A DNA stretch of 32,388 bases from Paludibacter sp. (GTDB lineage Bacteria > Bacteroidota > Bacteroidia > Bacteroidales > Paludibacteraceae). The stretch spans positions 808,094-840,481 of the forward strand of contig JAFLKK010000004.1 of the NCBI GenBank assembly GCA_019163375.1, written 5' to 3'. The notes under the pieces were generated by a model. The model worked only from the letters and a program-made list of their open reading frames with translations. It was not told the DNA's origin and did no database searches. How positions within the stretch are numbered: the first letter of the stretch is position 1; the number at the start of each line of letters is the position of its first letter. Both the position numbers and the translations under genes were made by a program. Of this stretch, positions 23,428-32,338 are shown in pieces.

Positions 23428-26427
23428 TTATTTTGCGACTCCCGCAGTGTGAACAAAGCTGTTGTAACTTTCGGGAGCACCTAAATAACTGGGTTTTAAT
23501 CCACCTGTATTTATCATAATCTTTTGTACTACCACCCCCGGATCAATCATCCAAACCTTCAGGGTATGATAGCCGGATGTTGGTATGTTGAGTGTGGTTT
23601 GGCACTTCCGCGTTTGGTTAACTACCGATTGTACCCAATCTGCATTAGAGTATTCAATTTTGTATTCATCAGGTACATTGGTAATGTATTGAGGTGCTTG
23701 ATCATCAAAAGAAACCGCAATTTTAACGTCCCGTCCAGGCATATAATTTAAAAGAGGCGATGTTATCAACGTAATTTGAGCACTGTCTTTTGAGAACAGG
23801 TACACTGGGTACTCTAAACATGGAGCATCTTCTCCGATGGTTGCAGCCGGAGCATTGGCCGGTGCTGTGGCTCTCATCCCTGATAAGGTAAGTCCGTAAT
23901 CTTCCACTTTCAACCATTTTCTGTCACCTTGACCTATGTTTTTAGAAAAATGTTCTGCTTCGATGGAGACATATCCTCCGCCTTCCACAAAACCTTTCAG
24001 GTTTTCCCGGGTTAGCTCTGTAGGGTTAAATGCTTTTACGGCTATGGATACTTCTTTGCCTGCACCTACGATTTTAATTATACCTTCGGCTTTGCCTTTT
24101 GGTAGTTGAGATGCAATTAAAGTTACCATGATACGCTTGTCTTTGTTCTGTATTGTCCCCTTGTTCTCGCTAAAGGTGAGCCACGGAACATTTGTGCTTA
24201 TGTTGTATTCAAAAGCTGCTTTCCCTCTGTTGAAAACTTCAATATAATGTTGGCTACCTCCAAAAATATCAAACTCGGGCAATAGTGCTTTTTCGGTTGA
24301 ACCCGGCCAACTCGATTCAGTTCCCTCAACCGTAACGCCCAATATGGCAGAGTCAGCAACCTGTATATCAGTTAGTTTGATGCCTGCAAGACTATTCACT
24401 TTCGGGGGCATCCAACTGGTATAGCCAAGATGCGTTTGATCCATGAAGTGATTCCATTTTCCGTTAGCATATTCCTTATTATAATAATTCATCAAGGTTG
24501 TATCCGCTTGAAACAAGGCTCTTGTTTGCACCGCCATATCGTTTGCACTTGCACGCTTTTGTTTTGCGTATAAAGCATTTTTAGCAGCGGTTACATATAA
24601 CTCGTTAACCAATGAACAGGCTTTTGTTGGAAACAAAACAATCTGATAGAAAGCATCTCTTTTTTCCTTCGGCAATTTACTGTAAATGGCTTCGGCTTCG
24701 GCTGTAATTTTGGCATATTCCTCTACTACATTCTCGGCCTCACGATAATTGATTAAACTGTATGTCCCGGGCGACAATGATTCGGGTTTACGTCGTCCAT
24801 TTAATTTCGTGTATTTCGAAATAATATCGGCAATCTCATTGGCGTATGTAGAACCGAATTCGCGGGTAACCCATAAACGGGTATATTCATTGATGTTCGA
24901 ATTTGTCCATTTGTCAGTATCCCATGCAAGGTTTAAAAAGTACTCTGTCGGCAATTCGTATCCTTTGAAGTGGCCAACGTTTACAATCCAGATTCTGTCG
25001 GCACCGTATTGTTTAGCCAGTGACATTTGATCCCATATTTTAGCTATCGGATTGGTGTTGATCCACTCATAACTTCGTGGGCCACCGTGATAATCAAAAT
25101 GATAATAAACTCCTGATCCTCCACTTCGTTTACGTTCTTCCTGGGTAGGCAGTCTGCGGATATTTCCCCAGTTGTCATCCGCCCACAAAAGGGTTATGTT
25201 GTCGGGAATTTGCATGCCTTCATTGTAATAATCCATTATTTCTTTGTACAAACACCACGATTGAGGAACTTTCGTAATATCAGGATTCATTTCTTCACCA
25301 ATAATCTTTTGTTGCTTATGGACAATGTTCTCCACCATCGCGATATTCGATTTTATGTCACCGGCCATCTCCGAATCATTTGCTCCACGAAGCCCCATAG
25401 TGACCACATTTTCGTAGTTTTTGTTGCGTCGAACTCCTTCCCGCCAGAAGCTTTCCATTGTGTCAGGGTGTTTGTTATAGTTCCAATGCCCTATCGATGT
25501 ATAGTAGCGTCTGTCCCACTCCTGTTGCGAACGGGTCATGGGTTCCTGATGCGATGTGCCCATAACTATCCCATATTCATCGGCCAGACGTGGGTTTTCA
25601 GCATCATCTTCATTGAAAGCATTATCCCACATGGCAGGCCATAGATAATTGGCCTTTGTCCTGAGCAATAATTCGAAAATATGAGTATAAAACTCACGTC
25701 CGTAATTTGCTACATTATTGCCGATTGGGGGATTCTGACTTGGTTTAATTAATCCGTATTTTTCTTTAATCCAACCGGTAAGGGCTGGCGCTTCGTCGTT
25801 AATAAAGATACCTCGATATTTTACGCTTGGTTGTTGCGTATAGGTGCCGGGTTTCACGTAGAGCGCGGCTTTATGATCGATAGAAACATCGGCCCAGAAA
25901 TACCAGGGCGAAACACCTATCTGCTCCGATAAATCGTAAATGCCGTAGATAGTTCCACGTTTGTCGCTACCAACAATAACGAGGGCTTTATCGATACCCG
26001 GAAATGGCTTTTCGACAGTTTGGATGCTGAATGCTTCCCACTTACCAGTAATTTTACTGACGTCGAGTTTTTTCTTTTTTATCAGTTGATCAATAACCGT
26101 ACTTTTACCCAACGTACCAACAATTACCACTTCTTTTTTGCGTGGCAATTTATCAATGCTTATGGTGGGTTGATGATTTGTTACTTTGCCAATATCGGAT
26201 TTTAAATCTTTTAATGCCCGAATTACACCCGGAAAATCCTTAGAACTAATGCACAATGTGGTCGACGTTCCGGATGCGGATAGTGTAAAATGGTTTTTGC
26301 CACCGGTTGTTGAAATGTAGTTTGTTCCACCAATAGCGTTAGCAGTTGATGGCAGTGCTATAAGCATTGCTGTGTAAATAAAAAGAATAATCTGTCGTTT
26401 TGATAAATCGTTTATTTTTGAAATCAT
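23428..26427 (-). CDS. GH115 xylan alpha-1,2-glucuronidase
   Basis: The product has 999 residues from ATG 26427, with signal peptide MISKINDLSKRQIILFIYTA-MLIALPSTANA; upstream in-frame ATGs at 26451 and 26469 lengthen it but separate the start from the signal. Family features include VKYRGIFINDEAPALTGW, the NYLWPAMWDNAFNEDD region with GIVMGTSHQEPMTRSQQEWD, and IWIVNVGHFKGYELPTE. A C-terminal domain carries GGGYVSIEAEHFSKN (about residue 835 onward). GH115 removes (4-O-methyl-)glucuronic acid from internal and terminal xylose of glucuronoxylan. Its neighbours CE15 and GH8 match this pathway. It follows DUF1593 by a 167-base gap with no clear promoter. Confidence 0.93.
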   Translation of the reverse strand: MISKINDLSKRQIILFIYTAMLIALPSTANAIGGTNYISTTGGKNHFTLSASGTSTTLCISSKDFPGVIRALKDLKSDIGKVTNHQPTISIDKLPRKKEVVIVGTLGKSTVIDQLIKKKKLDVSKITGKWEAFSIQTVEKPFPGIDKALVIVGSDKRGTIYGIYDLSEQIGVSPWYFWADVSIDHKAALYVKPGTYTQQPSVKYRGIFINDEAPALTGWIKEKYGLIKPSQNPPIGNNVANYGREFYTHIFELLLRTKANYLWPAMWDNAFNEDDAENPRLADEYGIVMGTSHQEPMTRSQQEWDRRYYTSIGHWNYNKHPDTMESFWREGVRRNKNYENVVTMGLRGANDSEMAGDIKSNIAMVENIVHKQQKIIGEEMNPDITKVPQSWCLYKEIMDYYNEGMQIPDNITLLWADDNWGNIRRLPTQEERKRSGGSGVYYHFDYHGGPRSYEWINTNPIAKIWDQMSLAKQYGADRIWIVNVGHFKGYELPTEYFLNLAWDTDKWTNSNINEYTRLWVTREFGSTYANEIADIISKYTKLNGRRKPESLSPGTYSLINYREAENVVEEYAKITAEAEAIYSKLPKEKRDAFYQIVLFPTKACSLVNELYVTAAKNALYAKQKRASANDMAVQTRALFQADTTLMNYYNKEYANGKWNHFMDQTHLGYTSWMPPKVNSLAGIKLTDIQVADSAILGVTVEGTESSWPGSTEKALLPEFDIFGGSQHYIEVFNRGKAAFEYNISTNVPWLTFSENKGTIQNKDKRIMVTLIASQLPKGKAEGIIKIVGAGKEVSIAVKAFNPTELTRENLKGFVEGGGYVSIEAEHFSKNIGQGDRKWLKVEDYGLTLSGMRATAPANAPAATIGEDAPCLEYPVYLFSKDSAQITLITSPLLNYMPGRDVKIAVSFDDQAPQYITNVPDEYKIEYSNADWVQSVVNQTRKCQTTLNIPTSGYHTLKVWMIDPGVVVQKIMINTGGLKPSYLGAPESYNSFVHTAGVAK

Positions 26428-26594
26428 AAATGTAATATCTTTGTGTATCATTAATATTATTTTTGACAAATTCTATTTATTTGCCAAATTGTATTATTGG
26501 TGGATAACGCTTTGAGAGAAACAATATAAATATTTTGAAATCTATTTCCACTATCCTGTTTGGTATATCCGGGGTCGTTGAAGGTTTTGGAGAT

Positions 26595-27593
26595 CTATGG
26601 TAGCATCCAATTGACACGTTCCTGAAATTCCGACTGAAACTCTTTACTCCACTTTGAAATTGTCAGCTTGCCGGGGCCATCGGTATAATGCTGCGTTAGG
26701 TCAATCTGTATATACTGTCCTCCCCAACTTGGTTGCGTCGGATCTTCGGGGTTGTTTATCCCTCTGTTTGCACTAACGAGGTATAAAAACGAGGGAGTAT
26801 CGCCCTCAATTACTCCGGATCCGGCTATCGCTTTTGGTGGATATATGGCTCCCAAAGGTCCATGGTTGTTAATGACATTGGTTTCTGCCCAGGAAATACT
26901 TCCTGCACCAAACATGCCCTGATAAGTAGTTTTCGACTCAATAATAAAAAGGTCAGGATAGTTTTCCATGAGCCATTTATGTGTCGCATCCTGATAACCA
27001 ATCAAAAAAACACGAAGCTTTGCAATAAATGCTTTTAATTCAGTTTTACTACGAGTTTTCTGTACCTTAGATATGGCTTGTGCAACTTCTCTCGGACCAC
27101 CCCAAACACAAATATAGATTGGGCGAGGATCGGGTTTGTCGGCAGCAGTAATAATCGCATCCGATGCTTCACTGTCTTTCCCTGCCCCGATAATATCTGT
27201 CCAAGATTGTTTATCGTAACCCCACTTTATGTCTAAATTATGATTTGTTCCTAATCCTTCGTAGGTAACGGAACGTAAATAGTCTGCACTTGGATACTTC
27301 GGGTCATGTTTTCTCAGATTAGGAACTACAAGCTCATATTTGTCAAGGACTGCCAAGATATTTTTCTTTTCAGCAACCATGCTGAATGAACCTGCTGATG
27401 CAATTAACCCTTCAACATCAAACTCGTTGGTATAAAGTAAAAATCGCACCATTGATTGCACATCATCCGGGTCACTATTGGTTACAGGAAAAGCTGGGAA
27501 GTCTGTTGAAATTATGATTCGGAACCGTGCAAATGCCAAATTAGTTGTAGTCAGCATTATTACTACTAATAAAATATGTTTTATTTTTTTCAT
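26595..27593 (-). CDS. DUF1593 nucleoside-hydrolase-like secreted protein
   Basis: The 332-residue product has a signal peptide (MKKIKHILLVVIMLTTTNLAFA) and then the DUF1593 domain, related to inosine-uridine nucleoside hydrolases. The acidic calcium-site motif is visible but interrupted: STD31, then DPDD (41-44). Other family segments are EGLIASAG, YICVWGGPREVAQA and the final IQIDLTQHYTDGPG. Proteins of this family are often annotated as cellulose-binding (Sde182 type) and are longer with a C-terminal Ig-like domain, absent here. Its role in the locus is unclear; hydrolysis of a glycosidic bond, possibly to a uronic or pentose residue, is only a guess. It lies 64 bases after the DUF5060 gene. 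Confidence 0.8.
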   Translation of the reverse strand: MKKIKHILLVVIMLTTTNLAFARFRIIISTDFPAFPVTNSDPDDVQSMVRFLLYTNEFDVEGLIASAGSFSMVAEKKNILAVLDKYELVVPNLRKHDPKYPSADYLRSVTYEGLGTNHNLDIKWGYDKQSWTDIIGAGKDSEASDAIITAADKPDPRPIYICVWGGPREVAQAISKVQKTRSKTELKAFIAKLRVFLIGYQDATHKWLMENYPDLFIIESKTTYQGMFGAGSISWAETNVINNHGPLGAIYPPKAIAGSGVIEGDTPSFLYLVSANRGINNPEDPTQPSWGGQYIQIDLTQHYTDGPGKLTISKWSKEFQSEFQERVNWMLP

Positions 27594-27657
27594 TTAATAT
27601 TTTATTTTAAAATTGTTCACCACCGGATGATAGAATCGTCACAAAATGAAAGAATTT

Positions 27658-29178
27658 TCACTTTCTAATTTTGGTAAAGCGTATAGCTGTAAAAGGCTTT
27701 CCGGGAAGTTGAATTAAGCTAGTTCCGCTAAATTCACCCTCAACAGCTGTAATGGTCATATCCCACCCATTGATAATTTCTAATTTGTATTTTGAATTTT
27801 CCGGTAGTTTGACGATTTGAGCAACAGGTTGATCCATGTTGTAGTAATTCAGAAAATATTCGTCCTTATAGCCAACAGCAGAATAGGGCATCCACCACTC
27901 ATAATTAATTACAGGTGTCAAGTAGCCCGGTGCACTTTCAACTATTTGCTTTAAAAATTTGATTCTTTCGTGGCTTTTCCCACGGAGAACCCCACCTTTC
28001 GACCACCACATTTCAGCATCAGATTTATATCCCCATTTAACCGGATTTTCGGTAAGATATGTTTCCCCATGCCCAACAAAACCGCCATTGGTAACACCAC
28101 GCCAAAATTTGTTCACCATCTCTTCAGCCGTCAAATTTCCCCACGACCAATTAATATTTCCTTCGTAACGACATTCATCGTAAATGATTGGTTTCTTAAA
28201 TCTCAGTCTCAGCTCTTTTGCCTTGTACGTATCTTCGTTTTGAATGCTGGCATGTGTCAATAAGGGATTTGTGTGATTATACATTACTGAACCGTGATGT
28301 ATATTGCGAAGGTGATTGTAAGGGTCTTTTTCGGCAAACAGTTGAATATAATGATCCCAATCTTCCATTTTTTTATGTTTCATAAAATCATATTCATTCG
28401 CCATACTCCACCATACATTTTTATAGGCGGCAAAGCGGGAGATGATATAATTAATATACAAATCATCCGTTTTTCTATCCATTTTTTGGAATCCCCAACG
28501 GTCATACGGATGAAAAACAATTAAATCGGCTTCAATGCCAAGTGAATCCAATTGGGCTATTCTTTTTTCAATGTTTTGGAAATAGGCTGGGTTAAATCTT
28601 GTATAATCCCAATTGGTTAATGCCTTTCCTTCAAAAGGATATAAGATGGGTTCTTTTTTATTCCAATCGTAGTCTTTTGGAAATATACACATCCGCATTT
28701 TGTTGAAATATCCATTTGAAAGTGTTTTCAATGTCAATTCGGCGAGACTATCTCCCTGATGTACCCATGCGTAACAAGTTGTTCCAAAAGGATAATAGGC
28801 TTTATTATCAGAATAAGCAAAATTGAAAGTGTCCTTAACTATCACAGGGCCGTGATTGTTTTCTGAATTAGTGATACATTCAAACCTGGCTTTCTTGTTG
28901 TGAAGTGATTTTAAATTACTTGTAGTGATACATGACCATATACCGGTTTCTTGCGGCATAAAGCGTATTTTGTAAATTCCATTTCCGTCATAAAAGCCCG
29001 AAACAGTTTTCACGGTTTTGCCGTTTGAAAACTGAGCACTTAACTGCACATCCGTAAAAGGATTTGTTTTTGTAGTTCCTTTTAGTACAATTTCATAAAT
29101 TCGCCATTTTTCAACTTTGTTTTGAGATGAAACACTCAAAAATGATAAGAGAACTGTTAGTAATAATAATCTACGCAT
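27658..29178 (-). CDS. DUF5060/DUF4038 glycosidase-like protein
   Basis: The 506-residue product has a signal peptide (MRRLLLLTVLLSFLSVSS), an N-terminal DUF5060 beta domain (about 22-100), a TIM-barrel DUF4038 region (about 115-410) and a C-terminal beta domain (DUF5605 type, about 425-505). Glu262 in WWSMANEYDF and Glu335 in KPIIYDECRYEG sit where clan GH-A enzymes have acid/base and nucleophile, so it is likely a retaining glycosidase. DUF4038 is also found in GH140 apiosidases. The substrate is unknown; xylan side chains or arabinoxylan are inferred from the locus. It follows GH2 with a 37-base gap, suggesting one transcript. Confidence 0.8.
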   Translation of the reverse strand: MRRLLLLTVLLSFLSVSSQNKVEKWRIYEIVLKGTTKTNPFTDVQLSAQFSNGKTVKTVSGFYDGNGIYKIRFMPQETGIWSCITTSNLKSLHNKKARFECITNSENNHGPVIVKDTFNFAYSDNKAYYPFGTTCYAWVHQGDSLAELTLKTLSNGYFNKMRMCIFPKDYDWNKKEPILYPFEGKALTNWDYTRFNPAYFQNIEKRIAQLDSLGIEADLIVFHPYDRWGFQKMDRKTDDLYINYIISRFAAYKNVWWSMANEYDFMKHKKMEDWDHYIQLFAEKDPYNHLRNIHHGSVMYNHTNPLLTHASIQNEDTYKAKELRLRFKKPIIYDECRYEGNINWSWGNLTAEEMVNKFWRGVTNGGFVGHGETYLTENPVKWGYKSDAEMWWSKGGVLRGKSHERIKFLKQIVESAPGYLTPVINYEWWMPYSAVGYKDEYFLNYYNMDQPVAQIVKLPENSKYKLEIINGWDMTITAVEGEFSGTSLIQLPGKPFTAIRFTKIRK

Positions 29179-29215
29179 AGTTGTAATAAATTATAAAAAT
29201 TGAATTTATGAAGAT

Positions 29216-31972
29216 TTATTTGCTCTGAATATTTATCTGCGATTCTTTTAAACCGTTCGATTTTGCTGTAACAGTAATCGTTCCTTTTTCACCCGCTTTG
29301 GACCGGACAATCACTAAACAAAGACCATTGAATGCTTCACGTTCTTTCGAAGCGAAAGACACCATATTCGTAGCATCACCGTTATCAGTGGCAACAATTT
29401 CGCCCGGACCATCAATGCTAAACTCAATCGAATTATTGGAGCGAGGCACAACGAGTCCATCTTTATCAACTATCTGCACAGTGATAAAGGTCAAATCTTT
29501 TCCGTCGGAATTGATAATCTCACGGTCGGCTGAAGCAAGCAGTTTCGTGGCAGTTCCTGTTGTCTTAACCGTATTTTCAACCCATTTCAAGCCGTTCTTA
29601 TAAGCTATAACTTTCAATTCGCCAGGTTCATATCTCACACTGTCCCAACGCAAACGATATTCATACTGAGCCTTTTTCTTTTTGCCTAGCGATTTGCCGT
29701 TGAGAAACAGTTCAGCCTCATCGCCCGAAGTGAAAATATGTACAGGAGTGACTTCACCCACACGTTCTGCCCAGTTCCAGTGGGGTAGGAGATGTACCAT
29801 TGGAAATTCCTGTCGCCAATGAGATTGGTACAGATAAAACCGATCTTTTTTAAATCCTGCAAGATCAATCATTCCGCAATAGGCACTGCGTGATTCGTAG
29901 TAAGGAGTTGGCTCGCCAAGATGATCCCACCCGGTCCATACAAACTCTCCGGCAACAAAAGGATGCTGATCGAGTGTGCTAAACACCTTGTCGGCCGAAG
30001 AACCAAAGTCGACAGCATGCAGTTCGTAAGAACTAACCTGATGTGTCTTAGAGTCACCTCCTCTGCCATCACGTAACGGGGCACTTATTTCTTTTGATAC
30101 AGGAAAAAGATATATACCCCGGCTACTGAATGCAGACGCTGTCTCGGTACTAAGAATAACTTTATCAGGAAATTTGGCATGATAAGCATCGTATTGCGGA
30201 GCCGTGCGAATCCGATCGGTGCCGTCAAACTCAGGAGACTGGCGAATACCCTCACCTTGATAATTAAGACCAATAGCATCCAGAACTGCAGGCAAAGGCA
30301 TATCCGGTTTTGCAAAGTTCATAGCAGAGATAGTCGGACGGGTAGTGTCTTCTTCTTTTACAATGTCATGGATCCGTTTAGCTACTTTAGCACCTTCTTC
30401 GCCGGTATATTGTTCGCCTACTTCGTTACCAAAACTCCACATAATGACCGATGGATAATTTCTGTCGCGACGAACAAAAGAACGTGCGTCAGGTTCTGAC
30501 CACTCGGGAAAGATAAGGTGAAAATCGAGTGCCGTTTTTTTACGCTCCCACGAATCAAAAATCTCATCTATCACCAGGAATCCCATCCGGTCGGTTAACT
30601 CGAGCAATTCGGGGGCCGGTGGATTGTGCGACAAACGGATGGCATTGCATCCCATTTCGCGTAAAATTTCAAGTTGACGTTCTGCAGCGCGGGTATTAAA
30701 GGCAGCACCAAGTCCACCCAAATCGTGATGTTGATTTACACCTTTGATCTGAATATGTTCTCCGTTGACTAACAATCCTTTGTTGGGATTAAATTCTAGT
30801 GAACGAATGCCGAACCGAGTCTCGTACGTATCAATAGCTTTCCCATTTTTCATTAGGGTAGTTACGGCAATATATAGATTCGGTTGCTGCGTCGGAGTCG
30901 GGCCCCAAAGTTTCGGATTTTTAAGAACGATAGTTCCTTTTATTTTCCCATTTCCTCCGGCAGGAATCTTTGCCGTTGCCGTTTTGAAATTATCAACTGC
31001 ATTTTCAGTTTTATTTCCCTTAGCATCCAGCGTGTAAATACGGGTGATAACTTCAATATCCGCATTCGTTTTTGAGTTATTGTCTACCGTAACTTCCAGT
31101 TTGATGGTAGCTGAAGTTTTTGAAATATTTTCGGTGGTTACATACGTTCCATACTGACCGACATGAACAGGATTGGTCTTTGTCAACCACACATTGCGAT
31201 AGATGCCTCCACCGGGATACCAGCGAGCTGAATTATTTGGATTATCCAGACGAATCGCTAACTGATTCTTTCCACCTGGAACGAGATAAGGAGTCAGATC
31301 CAGACGCCATGAGTTGTAGCCGTATGGCCAACCGCCTACTAATTTTCCGTTTAACCAAACCATGGCATAAGACATTGCACCATCGACATCCAGAAAAATA
31401 GATTTGCCTGCATCCGAAGCCGGTATATCCAGTTTTTTACGATACCATGCAACTCCATTACTCGGTAAACGTCCCATACCTCCTCCAACCTCTGGATTTG
31501 AACCAGTCATAAAAGGTCCTTTAATAGCCCAGTCGTGAGGTAAATCTACTTTTTCCCATGAATTGTCATCAAAATCGACCTGAACAAATGGAAAATTGCC
31601 GCCCGGATTACCTTTCGGACGAACATGTTTTTTTAGAGGATTGTTGATGAAGCCATTTGCCGAAGGCAGTATCCACGGTTTAAGCACTTCTTGGGTCGCA
31701 TTTACCTCTACTGCTTCTGTTGGTTTAGCATCGGCAACCTTATATTCGTTACTGCCCGAAACTTCCGGGCGCACATCGTATATAAGTTTGTCGGCTTTTG
31801 CCACAGAGTCGTACTTGTAGAAATGCCACCCTTTATTGATGGATATGCGTTGTCGGTTAACGCTACTTGTAGTGCGAGCCAATGTTTTTGCCTGCATAAC
31901 AGTGTTTACTGACAAGGATAAGCAGAGTAAAAGACTAAAAAAAATAAGCCTTTTTGGTGTGGTTTTTTTCAT
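29216..31972 (-). CDS. GH2 glycoside hydrolase (beta-galactosidase-like)
   Basis: The 918-residue secreted protein has a signal peptide (MKKTTPKRLIFFSLLLCLSL), a sugar-binding jelly roll (about 120-265), an Ig-like domain (about 270-390), a TIM barrel (about 395-700), a DUF4982-like Ig domain (about 735-805) and a final Ig/Big-like domain (about 808-918). Catalytic residues are recognisable: Glu517 in WSFGNEVGE (acid/base) and Glu610 in ILSTETAS (nucleophile). Family members include galactosidases, glucuronidases and others; in a xylan locus a galactose or other side chain is plausible, but specificity cannot be read from sequence. A stretch at 50-120 is an insertion before the first domain. 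First complete gene of the locus; its leader has several regulatory-looking elements. Confidence 0.9.
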   Translation of the reverse strand: MKKTTPKRLIFFSLLLCLSLSVNTVMQAKTLARTTSSVNRQRISINKGWHFYKYDSVAKADKLIYDVRPEVSGSNEYKVADAKPTEAVEVNATQEVLKPWILPSANGFINNPLKKHVRPKGNPGGNFPFVQVDFDDNSWEKVDLPHDWAIKGPFMTGSNPEVGGGMGRLPSNGVAWYRKKLDIPASDAGKSIFLDVDGAMSYAMVWLNGKLVGGWPYGYNSWRLDLTPYLVPGGKNQLAIRLDNPNNSARWYPGGGIYRNVWLTKTNPVHVGQYGTYVTTENISKTSATIKLEVTVDNNSKTNADIEVITRIYTLDAKGNKTENAVDNFKTATAKIPAGGNGKIKGTIVLKNPKLWGPTPTQQPNLYIAVTTLMKNGKAIDTYETRFGIRSLEFNPNKGLLVNGEHIQIKGVNQHHDLGGLGAAFNTRAAERQLEILREMGCNAIRLSHNPPAPELLELTDRMGFLVIDEIFDSWERKKTALDFHLIFPEWSEPDARSFVRRDRNYPSVIMWSFGNEVGEQYTGEEGAKVAKRIHDIVKEEDTTRPTISAMNFAKPDMPLPAVLDAIGLNYQGEGIRQSPEFDGTDRIRTAPQYDAYHAKFPDKVILSTETASAFSSRGIYLFPVSKEISAPLRDGRGGDSKTHQVSSYELHAVDFGSSADKVFSTLDQHPFVAGEFVWTGWDHLGEPTPYYESRSAYCGMIDLAGFKKDRFYLYQSHWRQEFPMVHLLPHWNWAERVGEVTPVHIFTSGDEAELFLNGKSLGKKKKAQYEYRLRWDSVRYEPGELKVIAYKNGLKWVENTVKTTGTATKLLASADREIINSDGKDLTFITVQIVDKDGLVVPRSNNSIEFSIDGPGEIVATDNGDATNMVSFASKEREAFNGLCLVIVRSKAGEKGTITVTAKSNGLKESQINIQSK

Positions 31973-31983
31973 GCCTTGATTTT

Positions 31984-32007
31984 TTATCCTGAATTTCTTC
32001 AGGATAA
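31984..32007 (-). promoter_or_regulatory. Hairpin adjacent to the GH2 start codon
   Basis: TTATCCTGAA and TTCAGGATAA pair perfectly around a 4-nt loop, 12 bases upstream of the ATG at 31970-31972. In mRNA it would sit in the ribosome-landing zone, so it could limit translation. Confidence 0.45.
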
Positions 32008-32023
32008 TGTGTTGGAGTTATTC

Positions 32024-32071
32024 AAAAAAAAAAACGATATCCGTTCCATGCATAAAGGAAATAGGATATCG
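32024..32071 (-). terminator. Terminator-like hairpin in the GH2 leader
   Basis: On the minus strand CGATATCC and GGATATCG (32064-32071 and 32035-32042) form a stem, with TTCC/GGAA adding inner pairs, and a run of 11 U follows (32034-32024). It lies downstream of the -7-like box, so it may be an attenuator for GH2; otherwise it could end the preceding gene's transcript. Confidence 0.6.
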
Positions 32072-32074
32072 CTA

Positions 32075-32082
32075 CAAATATA
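32075..32082 (-). promoter_or_regulatory. -7 box candidate for the GH2 gene
   Basis: Read on the minus strand this is TATATTTG, a match to TAnnTTTG. The expected -33 zone (about 32102-32106) lacks TTTG but lies inside the dyad at 32098-32136, as might be expected for an activator-dependent promoter. Confidence 0.4.
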
Positions 32083-32097
32083 GTTATTTTTGAGTGC

Positions 32098-32136
32098 ACG
32101 AATGAGAAAAAACGTTACACGTTCTTTCTCATTCGT
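32098..32136. promoter_or_regulatory. Long dyad, possible operator over the -33 region
   Basis: ACGAATGAGAAA (32098-32109) is repeated inverted at 32125-32136, with inner AACGT/ACGTT pairs (32111-32115, 32119-32123), one mismatch and a 3-nt centre. No U-run follows on either strand, so protein binding is more likely than termination. Confidence 0.5.
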
Positions 32137-32338
32137 TACATTCTCTTCATTTGTATCCTTTTTTCTGATTTTACAGTTTTGCGTTTCAAATAATCACTAT
32201 CGTTCCTTATTTTACAAAACTGCGGGTAAAGCATACTTACAACCCGGTAATGCAGCTCTATCTACACTTCTTTACTCCCAGGTATTCAAAGTTGATAGTT
32301 CGCAATAGACTTTTTTGAGTTGTTCAATAAACAGACAT

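Larger units (their letters stand above)
31973..32338. other. 366-base intergenic leader region before GH2
   Basis: It contains, on the minus strand from upstream to downstream, a dyad at 32098-32136, a -7-like box at 32075-32082, a terminator-like hairpin with U-run at 32024-32071, and a short hairpin at 31984-32007 ending 12 bases before the GH2 start. No coding frame here is convincing on either strand. Confidence 0.7.

Noticed and set aside
23379-23480. Upstream extension of the GH8 protein
   Set aside because: It would bury the signal peptide and overlap the GH115 gene end.
32090-32308. Seventy-two-residue plus-strand frame at the window end
   Set aside because: It begins in the dyad, opposes the locus direction and shows no domain.
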